Origin: Lysobacter sp. ISL-50
Lineage (GTDB): Bacteria > Pseudomonadota > Gammaproteobacteria > Xanthomonadales > Xanthomonadaceae
NCBI RefSeq assembly: GCF_018612875.1
Contig: NZ_JAGGRI010000024.1
Coordinates: forward strand, 62,001-126,000
Reading direction: 5' to 3'
Length of the DNA stretch: 64,000 bases
Below the pieces are notes generated by a model. That model made no database searches. It was not told the DNA's origin and saw only the letters and a list, made by a program, of their open reading frames with translations. Of the stretch, positions 1 to 7,919 are shown one piece after another; within the stretch, counting starts at the first letter, position 1; every line of letters starts with the position of its first letter. The position numbers were made by a program, and so were the translations under genes.

Positions 1-225
1 CTGCCGTTCGAACACTCCGAGGATCTGCCCGATCAACGCCGCTCGGTCGAACTGCACCGGGCGCTGCCGGCCAATGCCGACGGCACCGACGCCGCGCAGT
101 GGGCGGTCAAGCATCTGGAGATCATCGAGCGCTTCGGCCGTTTCCCGCATCGCAACGCGGCGATGGGACGCGACAGCAGCGCGGAAGAGCAGGCCTATCT
201 CGACGGCGGCGGCTTCAAGGGCTGA
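1..225 (+). CDS. DUF924 family protein, C-terminal part
   Basis: The reading frame is open from base 1 and ends at TGA 223-225, so the N-terminus lies outside the window. The 74 visible residues match the end of the DUF924 family. They contain PFEHSED followed by a WAVKHLEIIERFGRFPHRN stretch, then a Gly-Arg-x-Ser and a Glu-Glu pair near the end. DUF924 proteins are small helical proteins of unknown biochemical role, common in Proteobacteria. A terminator-like hairpin follows at 308-343, but its T-run serves the opposite strand. Confidence 0.8.
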   Translation: MPFEHSEDLPDQRRSVELHRALPANADGTDAAQWAVKHLEIIERFGRFPHRNAAMGRDSSAEEQAYLDGGGFKG

Positions 226-300
226 TGCGGCGGCGGGCCCGGTGCCCGCAGGGATTCATCGCGCGCGCCGTCGGCGATGACGCACGCCGATACGTCAGCG

Positions 301-343
301 CCAAAAACGCGAAAGCCGCGACGCAAACGTCGCGGCTTTCGCG
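301..343 (-). terminator. Rho-independent terminator of the glutaredoxin-fusion gene
   Basis: A perfect 16-bp stem (308-323 with 328-343) closes a four-base CAAA loop. Read on the minus strand the stem is followed by a run of five T's (complement of 303-307). It sits just downstream of the stop of the minus-strand Grx/rhodanese gene and upstream-facing to the DUF924 gene, so it may act in both directions but is best built for the minus strand. Confidence 0.8.
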
Positions 344-365
344 GTAATCGCAACCGCGGCGGCGA

Positions 366-1292
366 TCAGTACTTGGCGATGGCGCCGTCCAGATCGGCCC
401 AGGCGTCGATGCCGCCTTCGACGTTGTAGACCTCGCGGTAACCCAGCTGACGGAAATGCTCCGCCGCTTGCGCGCTGCGGCCGCCGTGGTGGCACAGGAA
501 CGCCAGCGGCGTGTCCTTGGGCAGGGTTTCCAGCGCGCTGGTGCCGTGATCGAAGCTGTCGAAGGCGAGATCGACCTGAGCGATGGCGCGTTCGTCCGGC
601 GGACGCACGTCGACCAGACGCAGCGAGCCGGCGCGCACGCGCTCGCGCGCGTCGGCCGGAACGATCGCGCGCACCGCCGGCGGCGCGTTCGGGTTGGTGA
701 TCACCAATCCGCGGCCGCGTTCGTCGTCGGCCCAGTCGATCGACACGCCATCGGCGCGGCGGGCGTTGATCCAGTCGGTCTGCACGCGCACACCTTCGAC
801 TTCCACCGCGACCGCGGCGGTGTCGATCGGCGCCAGCTGCAGGCGCACGTTGTGGCGCGCATCGACGTCCAGCTGTACCGCGTAGTCGGCACCGGCATTG
901 GCGACCGCGTCGCGCAGCATCTGCGCCGCGGCCGGGGTGATGCTCAGCCGCGGCGGGCTGCGATCGGGCGCGGGCAGGCCGAGCGCGCTGTGCAACTCGC
1001 CGCTGGCGGCCATCTGCTCGATGATGTCGCTGCCGCCGACCAACTGCGCGTCGATGTACAGCTGCGGGATGGTCGGCCACTCGCCGTAGGCCTTGATGCC
1101 CTCGCGGATTTCCGGATCGGCCAGCACGTCCACATGGGCGTAGCCCTGCGGCAGCAGCGCGTTCAGCGCGCCGGAGGCCTTGGCCGAGAAACCGCACTGC
1201 GGCGCGGTCGGGCCGCCTTTCATGAACAGCACGACGCGGTTGGACTGAAGCAGGGTTTCGATGCGCGAGCGCAGGGCGGGATCGAGGGACAT
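366..1292 (-). CDS. Monothiol glutaredoxin (CGFS type) fused to an A-type-like domain and a rhodanese domain
   Basis: This 308-residue protein has three parts. Residues 1-105 are a Grx4/GrxD-type monothiol glutaredoxin with the CGFS site at Cys33 and the downstream WPTIPQLY and GGSDI motifs that bind glutathione and a shared [2Fe-2S] cluster. Residues 115-205 resemble an IscA/HesB-like fold but show none of the usual cysteines. Residues 220-308 are a rhodanese domain with its catalytic Cys267 in CHHGGRS. The start was set at the ATG giving MSLDP, where glutaredoxin homology begins; an in-frame start 72 bases upstream would only add low-complexity residues. A role in iron-sulfur trafficking or persulfide transfer is inferred from the domains. 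A strong terminator follows. Confidence 0.88.
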   Translation of the reverse strand: MSLDPALRSRIETLLQSNRVVLFMKGGPTAPQCGFSAKASGALNALLPQGYAHVDVLADPEIREGIKAYGEWPTIPQLYIDAQLVGGSDIIEQMAASGELHSALGLPAPDRSPPRLSITPAAAQMLRDAVANAGADYAVQLDVDARHNVRLQLAPIDTAAVAVEVEGVRVQTDWINARRADGVSIDWADDERGRGLVITNPNAPPAVRAIVPADARERVRAGSLRLVDVRPPDERAIAQVDLAFDSFDHGTSALETLPKDTPLAFLCHHGGRSAQAAEHFRQLGYREVYNVEGGIDAWADLDGAIAKY

Positions 1293-1414
1293 GACGGTCT
1301 GGTCTGGCGGGAATGAAGCCCACATGGGGGCGGCCAGCGGGTGCCGCAAGGTAGGATGACGCATCCGCGGTGCCAGCCGCCGTCGCGTTACCGTCTGGAG
1401 CCGTTCCCCCGCGC

Positions 1415-2197
1415 ATGAGCATCGCCAGCATCGCCGTCCCCCATCGTCCGCCGCGCCGCCCCTGGGCCTGGCTTTGGCTGTTCGGCGCCTCGCAGTTGCT
1501 CATGCTGGCGTTGTGGTGGCGCCTGGGTTGGGCGGTCGGGCTGCTGGCGATGCTGCTCAGCCACGGCGCCATGTTCTGGGGCACCTTGTGGCCGCGCTCG
1601 CGTCTGTTCGGGCCGGTGCTCGCACGCCTGCCGACGCAGGCGCGGGCGCTGTGGCTGACCATCGACGACGGCCCGTCCGACGACACCCCGGCGATGCTCG
1701 ACCTGCTCGATAAATACGGCGCCAAGGCGACGTTCTTCCTGGTCGCCGAACGCGCCGCGGCGCGGCCGCAGCTGGCGCGCGAGATCGTCCGCCGCGGCCA
1801 CGGCATCGGTAATCACAGCCAGTCGCATCCGCAGGCCTGGTTCTGGGCGCTGGGCCCGGGGCGCATGGCGGCGGAGATCGAGCAGGCGCAGGCCGGCCTG
1901 CGCGCGGTGACCGGGGTGACGCCGCGCTGGTTCCGCGCGGTGGTCGGCATGGCCAATCCGTTCGTGTCGGCGTCGTTGAAGAAACTGGCGCTGACGCGGG
2001 TGGCATGGAGCGCGCGCGGCTTCGACGGCGTGCGCGGCGAGCCCGATTCGGTGGTGGCGCGCATCGTCGCCGATTTCCGCCCCGGCGCGATCGTGCTGCT
2101 GCACGAGGGCGCGCCGCACGGCAACAACGTGGCGATCGTGGAAGGCGTGCTGCGGGCGATGAAGGACGCCGGTTACGTCGCGGTCGTGCCCGAGTAA
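1415..2197 (+). CDS. Membrane-anchored polysaccharide deacetylase (NodB-homology, CE4-like)
   Basis: The 260-residue product starts with two hydrophobic helices (about residues 18-35 and 37-56), then a NodB domain. Motif 1 is TIDDGPSDDTP (catalytic and metal Asp), motif 2 is NHSQSH (metal histidines), and a late LLHEG matches the motif that carries the second catalytic His. The usual R-x-P motif 3 is replaced by a FRAVVGM stretch, so substrate binding may differ from chitooligosaccharide deacetylases. The ATG at 1415 is preferred; a GTG at 1370 is an in-frame alternative. It likely removes N-acetyl groups from a cell-envelope sugar at the membrane face. It converges on the methyltransferase gene with an 18-bp gap. 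Confidence 0.78.
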   Translation: MSIASIAVPHRPPRRPWAWLWLFGASQLLMLALWWRLGWAVGLLAMLLSHGAMFWGTLWPRSRLFGPVLARLPTQARALWLTIDDGPSDDTPAMLDLLDKYGAKATFFLVAERAAARPQLAREIVRRGHGIGNHSQSHPQAWFWALGPGRMAAEIEQAQAGLRAVTGVTPRWFRAVVGMANPFVSASLKKLALTRVAWSARGFDGVRGEPDSVVARIVADFRPGAIVLLHEGAPHGNNVAIVEGVLRAMKDAGYVAVVPE

Positions 2198-2215
2198 ACG
2201 CGTGCGCTCAGCCGC

Positions 2216-2914
2216 TCAGGCGCGGGCGACGATCAGCCAGTTGTTGAACGGCGTATTGCCGTACAGCGGCGCCACCGTGGTGCTCAGCCCGTGCCCCTGC
2301 AACTGCTCGCGCAGCGCGTCGGCCTCGGGGTAACAGCGCGGCGCCGACTGCATCCAGCCGATCATCTTGGCCAGTCGGTCGGAGATCAGGCCGACGCGGC
2401 CGCGGCCGCTGCCGTCGGCCAGCGCGGTGCGGATGACCAGGCGCGCGCCGGGCTCCAGCATCGCCGCGGCGGTGTCGATCAGGCCGCGCTGGGTCGGCGC
2501 GTCCAGGTATTGCAGGACATCCAGGATCGTCACGCTGCCGCGGTGCGGCGGCGGGCCCTGCGCCAGATCGACCAGATCGAAGCGCGCCCGGGTCAGTTCG
2601 ACCTTGCCCGCGACCTTGCGTGCGCGGCCGATCTTGGCCGCGTCGTTATCGACGCCGCGATACGCCATCGTCTGCCCGTCCAGGCGCAGCGCGTGCACCA
2701 GCAGGCCCAGTCCGCAGCCCAGGTCCAGCACCGGCGCGTGGCTGCCGCGCAAGGCCTGCAGCACGCCCGGATACAGCGGATCGCTGCCGAGCTTGGCGCG
2801 GCTGTAGTAGTAGTCCCAGCGATTGCCGAGCGGATGCGCGGGCAGGAAGGCGCGCGCGATGGCGAGCGCGCGTTCGCGCGGCAGCGGGCGCGTGGCGTCG
2901 ATGGCGGCGGTCAC
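2216..2914 (-). CDS. Class I SAM-dependent methyltransferase
   Basis: The 232-residue product has the Rossmann glycine motif VLDLGCGLGLL around residue 60, an acidic GVDND at the end of strand 2, and a TILDVLQYL motif IV region. It therefore binds S-adenosylmethionine; the substrate cannot be told. The start is GTG at 2912-2914, whose GTGA overlaps the stop of the upstream hydrolase gene, indicating translational coupling. It is the last gene of the alaA-hydrolase-methyltransferase unit. The C-terminus (NTPFNNWLIV) resembles small-molecule or lipid methyltransferases found beside acyl hydrolases, but that is only an inference. Confidence 0.78.
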   Translation of the reverse strand: MTAAIDATRPLPRERALAIARAFLPAHPLGNRWDYYYSRAKLGSDPLYPGVLQALRGSHAPVLDLGCGLGLLVHALRLDGQTMAYRGVDNDAAKIGRARKVAGKVELTRARFDLVDLAQGPPPHRGSVTILDVLQYLDAPTQRGLIDTAAAMLEPGARLVIRTALADGSGRGRVGLISDRLAKMIGWMQSAPRCYPEADALREQLQGHGLSTTVAPLYGNTPFNNWLIVARA

Positions 2915-3534
2915 CGCGGCGCCGGTTCTTGCAGCAGAGCGCGCGCCACCGGCAGCGCCAGCGCGGTCCACTGCGCGTACATCGCCGCCGACGGATGCAG
3001 GCCGTCGGCGGCCAGCATGATCGCGTCGCCGGCGCGCTCGCGCGACACCGGGGTGATATCGACGAAGGCCACGCCCAGGCGCGCGCACACATCGGCGGCG
3101 CTGCGGTTGAACACGTCCAGCTCGGCGCCGATCGCGGCCGCGCCGCGCTGATCGGTGGCGCCGAACGGCGTCGCGCCCCAGTCGGGAATCGACAGCACCA
3201 GCACCCGATCGGCGCGGCCGCGCGCGTAGCCGATCGCGCGCCGCAGCAGATCGCGGAACTCGGCCGCGTACTGCACCGCGCTGCGGCCGCGGTATTGGTT
3301 GTTGACGCCGATCAGCAGGCTGACGAAATCCCATTGGCCCAGCGGCTCGGCCAGGTCCAGCGCGAGCGCCAGCTCATCGGTGGTCCAGCCGGTGGTGGCG
3401 ACGATCCGCGGCGCGTCCACGGCGATGCCGTGTTCGCGCAACTGCACCGTCAACTGCACCGGCCAGCGGCCGGATTCGGGCACGGCCTCGCCGATGGTGT
3501 AGCTGTCGCCGAGCGCGAGGTAGGTCAGCGCCAT
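2911..3534 (-). CDS. SGNH/GDSL-family hydrolase
   Basis: The 207-residue protein begins with the block I motif LALGDSYTIG, in which Ser is the nucleophile. Block III appears as GVNNQYRG and block V as DGLHPS, carrying the catalytic Asp and His. These are the marks of SGNH esterases/lipases. No signal peptide is visible, so it is probably cytoplasmic. The start lies only 7 bases after the alaA stop and its own stop overlaps the next start by four bases, so the three genes form one operon. The substrate is unknown. Confidence 0.85.
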   Translation of the reverse strand: MALTYLALGDSYTIGEAVPESGRWPVQLTVQLREHGIAVDAPRIVATTGWTTDELALALDLAEPLGQWDFVSLLIGVNNQYRGRSAVQYAAEFRDLLRRAIGYARGRADRVLVLSIPDWGATPFGATDQRGAAAIGAELDVFNRSAADVCARLGVAFVDITPVSRERAGDAIMLAADGLHPSAAMYAQWTALALPVARALLQEPAPR

Positions 3535-3541
3535 CGCGGCC

Positions 3542-4792
3542 TCAGGCCACGGCGGCGCGCTGGCTCTGCGCGCGCGCGGCGTAACGGTCGAGCACGCGCT
3601 CGATCCGGCCGAACACTTCGCGCACCTGCGCCGGTTCCGGCAGTAGGGTCACGCGGAAGTGGTTGCGGTACGGCACGTTGAAGCTCGAACCGGGCACCAC
3701 CAGCACGTCCTCGGTTTCCAGCAGTTCCAGGGCGAACTTGTGATCGTCGAAGCCGTGCGCGGCGGCGCCGGTCACCGCCGGGAACGCGTACAGCGCGCCG
3801 GCCGGCACCACCAGTTGCAGATGCCCGCTGGCCTGGACCGATTCGATCACCGCGCGGCGCGCTTCGAACAGGCGACCGCCCGGCTCGCACAACGGCGTGA
3901 TGGTGTCGGTGCCGTTGAGCGCGGCCTCGATCGCGAACTGGCCCGGCACGTTGGCGCACAGGCGCAGCGCGCCGAGCAGGTCCATGGCGTGATGGAAATC
4001 GCCGCTGGCGACCGGGTCGCCCGACAGCACCGCCCAGCCCACGCGCCAGCCGCAGGCGCGATGGACCTTGGACAGGCCGCCGAAGCTCAGGCAGGGCAGA
4101 TCGCCGGCGATCGGCGCGACCGGAGTGAACTGGGCGCCGTCGTAAAGAATGGAGTCGTAGATTTCATCGCACATCAACAGCAGCTTGTGCTTGGCGGCGA
4201 TGGCGACGATGCGTTCGATCAGCTCGCGCGGGTAGGCGGCGCCGGTCGGGTTGTTGGGGTTGATCAGCACGATCGCGCGGGTGCGGCTGGAGACCAGTTG
4301 CTCGATCTCGTCCGGGTCGGGCAGGAAGCCGTTCTCGGGCTGGCAGCGGTAATACACCGGGCGGCCATCGTTGAGGATGGTCGCGGCCGACCACAGCGGG
4401 TAGTCGGGCGAGGGCAGCAGCACTTCGTCGCCGGGATTGAGCAGCGCGCGCAGCGACAGGTCGATCAGCTCGCTGACGCCGTTGCCGACGAACACCCGCT
4501 CGGGCGAGGCGTTGGGCGTGCCGCGCTGCTTGTGGAAGGCGGCGATGGCCTCGCGCGCGACCGGCAGGCCCTGCTGGTGGGTGTAGGGATCGGTATCGGC
4601 GATGTGGTCGGCGATCGCGCGCTGCAGGTGTTCGGGCGCGCGGAACCCGAAGGCGCCGGGGTTGCCGATATTGAGCTTGATCTGCTTGCGTCCCTGGGCT
4701 TCCAACTCCCGAGCTCGCCGAGCCAGTTCACCGCGGATTTCGTAACGGACTTCGGACAGGCGTTCGCGGGTTTTCAAGGGCGGAAGGGACAT
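3542..4792 (-). CDS. alaA: Alanine/glutamate-pyruvate aminotransferase (AlaA type)
   Basis: The 416-residue class I/II aminotransferase aligns along its length with E. coli AlaA: YEIRG near residue 17, LNIGNPGAFGF near 40, VGNGVSELI near 102, PSPDYPLW near 128, NPNNPTGA near 178 and the PLP-binding lysine in FGGLSKVHR (Lys242). The family makes alanine from pyruvate with glutamate as donor in the cytoplasm. It is the first gene of a tight three-gene operon with an SGNH hydrolase and a methyltransferase. The start MSLPPLKT gives the expected family length. Confidence 0.9.
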   Translation of the reverse strand: MSLPPLKTRERLSEVRYEIRGELARRARELEAQGRKQIKLNIGNPGAFGFRAPEHLQRAIADHIADTDPYTHQQGLPVAREAIAAFHKQRGTPNASPERVFVGNGVSELIDLSLRALLNPGDEVLLPSPDYPLWSAATILNDGRPVYYRCQPENGFLPDPDEIEQLVSSRTRAIVLINPNNPTGAAYPRELIERIVAIAAKHKLLLMCDEIYDSILYDGAQFTPVAPIAGDLPCLSFGGLSKVHRACGWRVGWAVLSGDPVASGDFHHAMDLLGALRLCANVPGQFAIEAALNGTDTITPLCEPGGRLFEARRAVIESVQASGHLQLVVPAGALYAFPAVTGAAAHGFDDHKFALELLETEDVLVVPGSSFNVPYRNHFRVTLLPEPAQVREVFGRIERVLDRYAARAQSQRAAVA

Positions 4793-5038
4793 TGGAGCGG
4801 GCAGGGTCGATGGATGGGGCTTCAGACTAGCTGAATCGGCTCGACTAAGCAGCTTGGCGGCGGCGAAAAACCCCGGTTCCGGCGGCGCCGGCCCGGGCCG
4901 GGCGCACGTTTCGTGGATTTCGCCGCCGCGGCCGGCGCCGGCGGGTATCCGGCCCGCGACGGGGCGAGCCGGCCCAAATCCCGGCGCTCGATCCCGCCAG
5001 CGGCGCGCAATCGCGACGAAACCGATGGGCAGCCTATG

Positions 5039-5077
5039 TAGAATCGCGCCATGCCTGAACTGCGCCCGCGCCTTTGA
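5039..5077 (+). promoter_or_regulatory. Promoter and eight-codon upstream ORF ahead of rsgA
   Basis: A TAGAAT hexamer (5039-5044) stands exactly 6 bases before an ATG at 5051. That ATG opens an eight-codon frame (MPELRPRL) whose TGA at 5075-5077 overlaps the TTG start of rsgA at 5074. If the hexamer is the -10 box, the transcript would begin at or next to this ATG, so the mRNA would be leaderless and rsgA translation would depend on the short frame. No clear -35 box was seen. The rest of the 280-base gap before it (4793-5038) shows no gene. Confidence 0.4.
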
Positions 5078-6210
5078 CTCCCGAACTCGCCGCCTTGCAG
5101 GCGATCGGATGGCCGATCACGGCCGAGGAGCTTCTGCCGGCCGACCCGGTATGGCGCCAGGCCTTGGCCGATCACCCCCAGGCCCGCCCGGCGCGGGTCA
5201 CCGAGCAGCATCGCAGCGGCTATGTCGTGTCCGACGGCCCCGACAGCGGCTACCGGGTCGAGTCCCTGCCCGAATGGCAACGCGCGGCCAGCTACAAGAA
5301 AGGCGCGCTGGCGCCCGAGCAGCGGCCCGGGGTCGGCGACTGGATGCTGGTCGAAGGCGACCCGGAGCGCGCCAAGGTCGTGGCGCTGCTGCCGCGCTAC
5401 AGCGCGATCAAGCGCGGCGCGGCCGGCGAGCATTACAAGCAGCAGCTGATCGCGGCCAACATCGACACCGTGTTCGTGGTCTGCGGTCTGGACGCGGACT
5501 TCAATCCACGCCGGATCGAACGCTATCTGCTGCTGGTGCGCGGCGGCGCCGAGCCGGTGATCGTGCTGACCAAGGCCGACGAAGCGTCCGCCGCCAACGA
5601 GCACGCCGTCGCCGAAGCCACCGGCGCGCTGATCGAACTGGCCCAGGGCGTGGCGATCCGCGCGGTCAACGCGCGCGACCGCGACGGCAGCGTGGCGGCG
5701 ATGTCGCCGTGGCTGCAGCCCGGCCGCACCGTGGTGCTGGTCGGTTCCTCCGGCGCCGGCAAGTCCACGCTGACCAACAGCCTGCTCGGCCTGGAACGCA
5801 TGAAGACCGGCGCGGTGCGCGAAAGCGACGCGCGCGGCCGCCACACCACCACGCATCGCGCCTTGATCCCGCTGCCGTCGGGCGCATGCCTGATCGACAC
5901 GCCGGGCATGCGCGAACTCAAGCCGACCGGCGAAGAGGACGTGGCGGAGAATTTCAGCGACATCGAAGCGTTGGCCGAGCGATGCAAGTTCCGCGATTGC
6001 TCGCACGCCAGCGAGCCCGGTTGCGCGGTGCGCGAGGCGATCGAAAACGGCAAGCTCGATCCGCAGCGTTTCGCCAGCTATCTGAAGTTGAGCGGCGAAG
6101 TCTCCGGCGCGGCCAGCAAGCTCGCCAACCGGCGCGCGCAGAAGGCCGACATCAAGGCGCCGGGCAAGCCGGCCGGCAAGCGCTCGGACGATAAGCATGG
6201 GCGGCGTTGA
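5074..6210 (+). CDS. rsgA: Ribosome small subunit-dependent GTPase RsgA (YjeQ/EngC)
   Basis: This circularly permuted GTPase of 378 residues helps mature the 30S subunit. The order of motifs is typical: an N-terminal OB-fold region, G4 as TKAD (residues 166-169), then the P-loop GSSGAGKST (224-232), G3 as DTPG, and a C-terminal zinc site of Cys-x4-Cys-x-His-x5-Cys in the CKFRDC region. The start used is TTG at 5074, which overlaps the stop of an eight-codon upstream frame; no better in-frame ATG precedes the conserved region. The tail ends in a lysine-rich extension. Confidence 0.88.
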   Translation: MTPELAALQAIGWPITAEELLPADPVWRQALADHPQARPARVTEQHRSGYVVSDGPDSGYRVESLPEWQRAASYKKGALAPEQRPGVGDWMLVEGDPERAKVVALLPRYSAIKRGAAGEHYKQQLIAANIDTVFVVCGLDADFNPRRIERYLLLVRGGAEPVIVLTKADEASAANEHAVAEATGALIELAQGVAIRAVNARDRDGSVAAMSPWLQPGRTVVLVGSSGAGKSTLTNSLLGLERMKTGAVRESDARGRHTTTHRALIPLPSGACLIDTPGMRELKPTGEEDVAENFSDIEALAERCKFRDCSHASEPGCAVREAIENGKLDPQRFASYLKLSGEVSGAASKLANRRAQKADIKAPGKPAGKRSDDKHGRR

Positions 6211-6294
6211 GCGCACGCTGGCGGGCGGGGGTGTTGCGCCGCTGGGGCGCGAGGAAGAGCGAATCCCCCCTGACCCAAACCCCAAGGCCGCCCC

Positions 6295-7569
6295 ATGAGC
6301 GTCCTGAGCGCCGGCCTGCGCCCCGACATCCAGCACCACGCCGCGCTCGACGCGCGCATGGTCCGCGCCGCGCGCGGCCTCAAGCTGTTGACGATGGCCA
6401 GCTGGCCGGCCGGTCTGGAAGCGCCGTTCCTCGCCGACTACGCCCGCGGCACCGCGCGGCTGCCGGTCATCGACTACCCCAGACACGATTTCTCCGAAGT
6501 GCGCGCCGAGCTCGACGCGATCGCCGCCGAAGCCGACCGCGATCATCCGCTGGGCGAGTACCTGATCGAATCCGCGCATTCCTGGGGCGTGGCCGCGCAA
6601 CTGCTCGAATGCCTGGGCACCACCGCGGTCACCGACTACTCGGTGCAGTTGTTCGGCAAGCCCGACGCCGCCCTGCCCGGGCAGGGCCCGAGCACGCGCG
6701 AGGCGGCCAACCACTTCATCTCCATCGCCAACGAACTCGACCGAGAACTGATGTCGCCGGCCGAAACCGTGGAGATTTCCGCGACCGCGCTAAGCCTGCA
6801 ACTGCAGCGCGATCTGGACGATTATTTCGACGCCCGCGTGATCGAAGTCGTGCTCGACCCCGAGCTGATCGCCAAGGCCGCCGCCGGTTCCACCCGCATC
6901 CGCCTGCGCAGCGGCGCGGCGTTCAGCGACTACGACCGCCACCAGTTGCTGCAGCACGAAGCCTTCGTGCATTCGCTGACCGCGCTCAACGGCCGCGAGC
7001 AACCGCTGCTGCCGAGCCTGGCCCTGTCCTCGCCGCGCAGCACCGCGACCCAGGAAGGCCTGGCGACCTTCGCCGAGCAGATCACCGGCAGCATCGACAT
7101 CGGCCGCATGAAGCGCCTGAGCCTGCGCATCGACGCGGTCGCGATGGCGCTGGACGGCGCCGACTTCATCCAGGTGTTCCGCTACTTCATCGACGCCGGC
7201 CAATCGCCGGCCGACAGCTTCGCCTCGGCCCAGCGCGTGTTCCGCGGCGTGCCGACCCACGGCGGCGCCGCCTTCACCAAGGACACCGTGTACCTGCGCG
7301 GTCTGGTCGGCGTGCACACCTTCTTCCGCTGGGCGCTGCGCCAGCAGAAACTGCATCTGTGCCGCTGGCTGTTCGCCGGCAAGATGACCCTGGGCGACGT
7401 GCAGCGCTTCGAGCCCCTGTTCCAGGACGGCGTGCTCGCGCCGCCGCGCTGGATGCCGCCGTGGATCACCCGCGCCAACGGTCTGGCGGGAATGCTGGCG
7501 TTCTCGCTGTTCGCCAATCGGATCCGGCTGGATCAGATGGCCGAGGGCGATTTCAGCGAGATCGGCTGA
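6295..7569 (+). CDS. MATCAP-like metallopeptidase, 'QEGLA motif' protein (DUF1704)
   Basis: The 424-residue protein belongs to the DUF1704 family, often annotated as flavohemoglobin expression-modulating QEGLA motif protein. It has an HExxxH site at His221-Glu222-x3-His226 (HEAFVH) and the TQEGLA motif with Glu254. These are the zinc ligands described in eukaryotic MATCAP tyrosine carboxypeptidases. A zinc peptidase function is therefore expected from family knowledge, but the bacterial substrate is not known. No signal peptide is visible. It converges on a small minus-strand gene with a 42-bp gap. Confidence 0.82.
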   Translation: MSVLSAGLRPDIQHHAALDARMVRAARGLKLLTMASWPAGLEAPFLADYARGTARLPVIDYPRHDFSEVRAELDAIAAEADRDHPLGEYLIESAHSWGVAAQLLECLGTTAVTDYSVQLFGKPDAALPGQGPSTREAANHFISIANELDRELMSPAETVEISATALSLQLQRDLDDYFDARVIEVVLDPELIAKAAAGSTRIRLRSGAAFSDYDRHQLLQHEAFVHSLTALNGREQPLLPSLALSSPRSTATQEGLATFAEQITGSIDIGRMKRLSLRIDAVAMALDGADFIQVFRYFIDAGQSPADSFASAQRVFRGVPTHGGAAFTKDTVYLRGLVGVHTFFRWALRQQKLHLCRWLFAGKMTLGDVQRFEPLFQDGVLAPPRWMPPWITRANGLAGMLAFSLFANRIRLDQMAEGDFSEIG

Positions 7570-7611
7570 GAACGCATGCGCCGGCGCGATCCGCGCCAAG
7601 CGCCGCCGCCG

Positions 7612-7896
7612 TCATTTGGGCCGATACAGAACCACGTTGCGAACATTGTTCTGCACCAGCATCTGGCCGACCCATTCCGCCCGGTGCGCCGCCGGCGCGG
7701 TGGCCGTGGCGGCCAGTACGGTGCAGCGCGCCGGGCGACCGCCGCTGGGGTGGTCGTTGAAACTGAGTTCGTTATTGGGCTTGGCGCCGTTGCGGATGAC
7801 ACAGCCGACGAACACGAAGCCATCGGCTTCCTCGCCCTGTATCCGGTTGGTGATCTCTTCGAAGGTGAATTTAGCGCCGATCTTGGTGCTGTACAT
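7612..7896 (-). CDS. Hypothetical 94-residue protein, partner of upstream lipoprotein
   Basis: The ATG at 7894-7896 is preceded by a GGAG ribosome site and lies 23 bases after the stop of the lipoprotein gene, so the two are co-transcribed. The product begins MYSTKIGAKF, contains the segment FVFVGCVIRNG and ends in VVLYRPK. There is no signal peptide or membrane helix. The sequence does not match a family I recognise. Its conserved position after the lipoprotein suggests a shared role. Confidence 0.6.
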   Translation of the reverse strand: MYSTKIGAKFTFEEITNRIQGEEADGFVFVGCVIRNGAKPNNELSFNDHPSGGRPARCTVLAATATAPAAHRAEWVGQMLVQNNVRNVVLYRPK

Positions 7897-7919
7897 CTGG
7901 GCGATCTCCGCGATAAGGG

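Noticed and set aside
295-1806. Long minus-strand frame of about 500 codons over the Grx gene and deacetylase gene
   Set aside because: It is low-complexity Arg/Ala-rich sequence caused by high GC and overlaps two well-supported genes in other frames.
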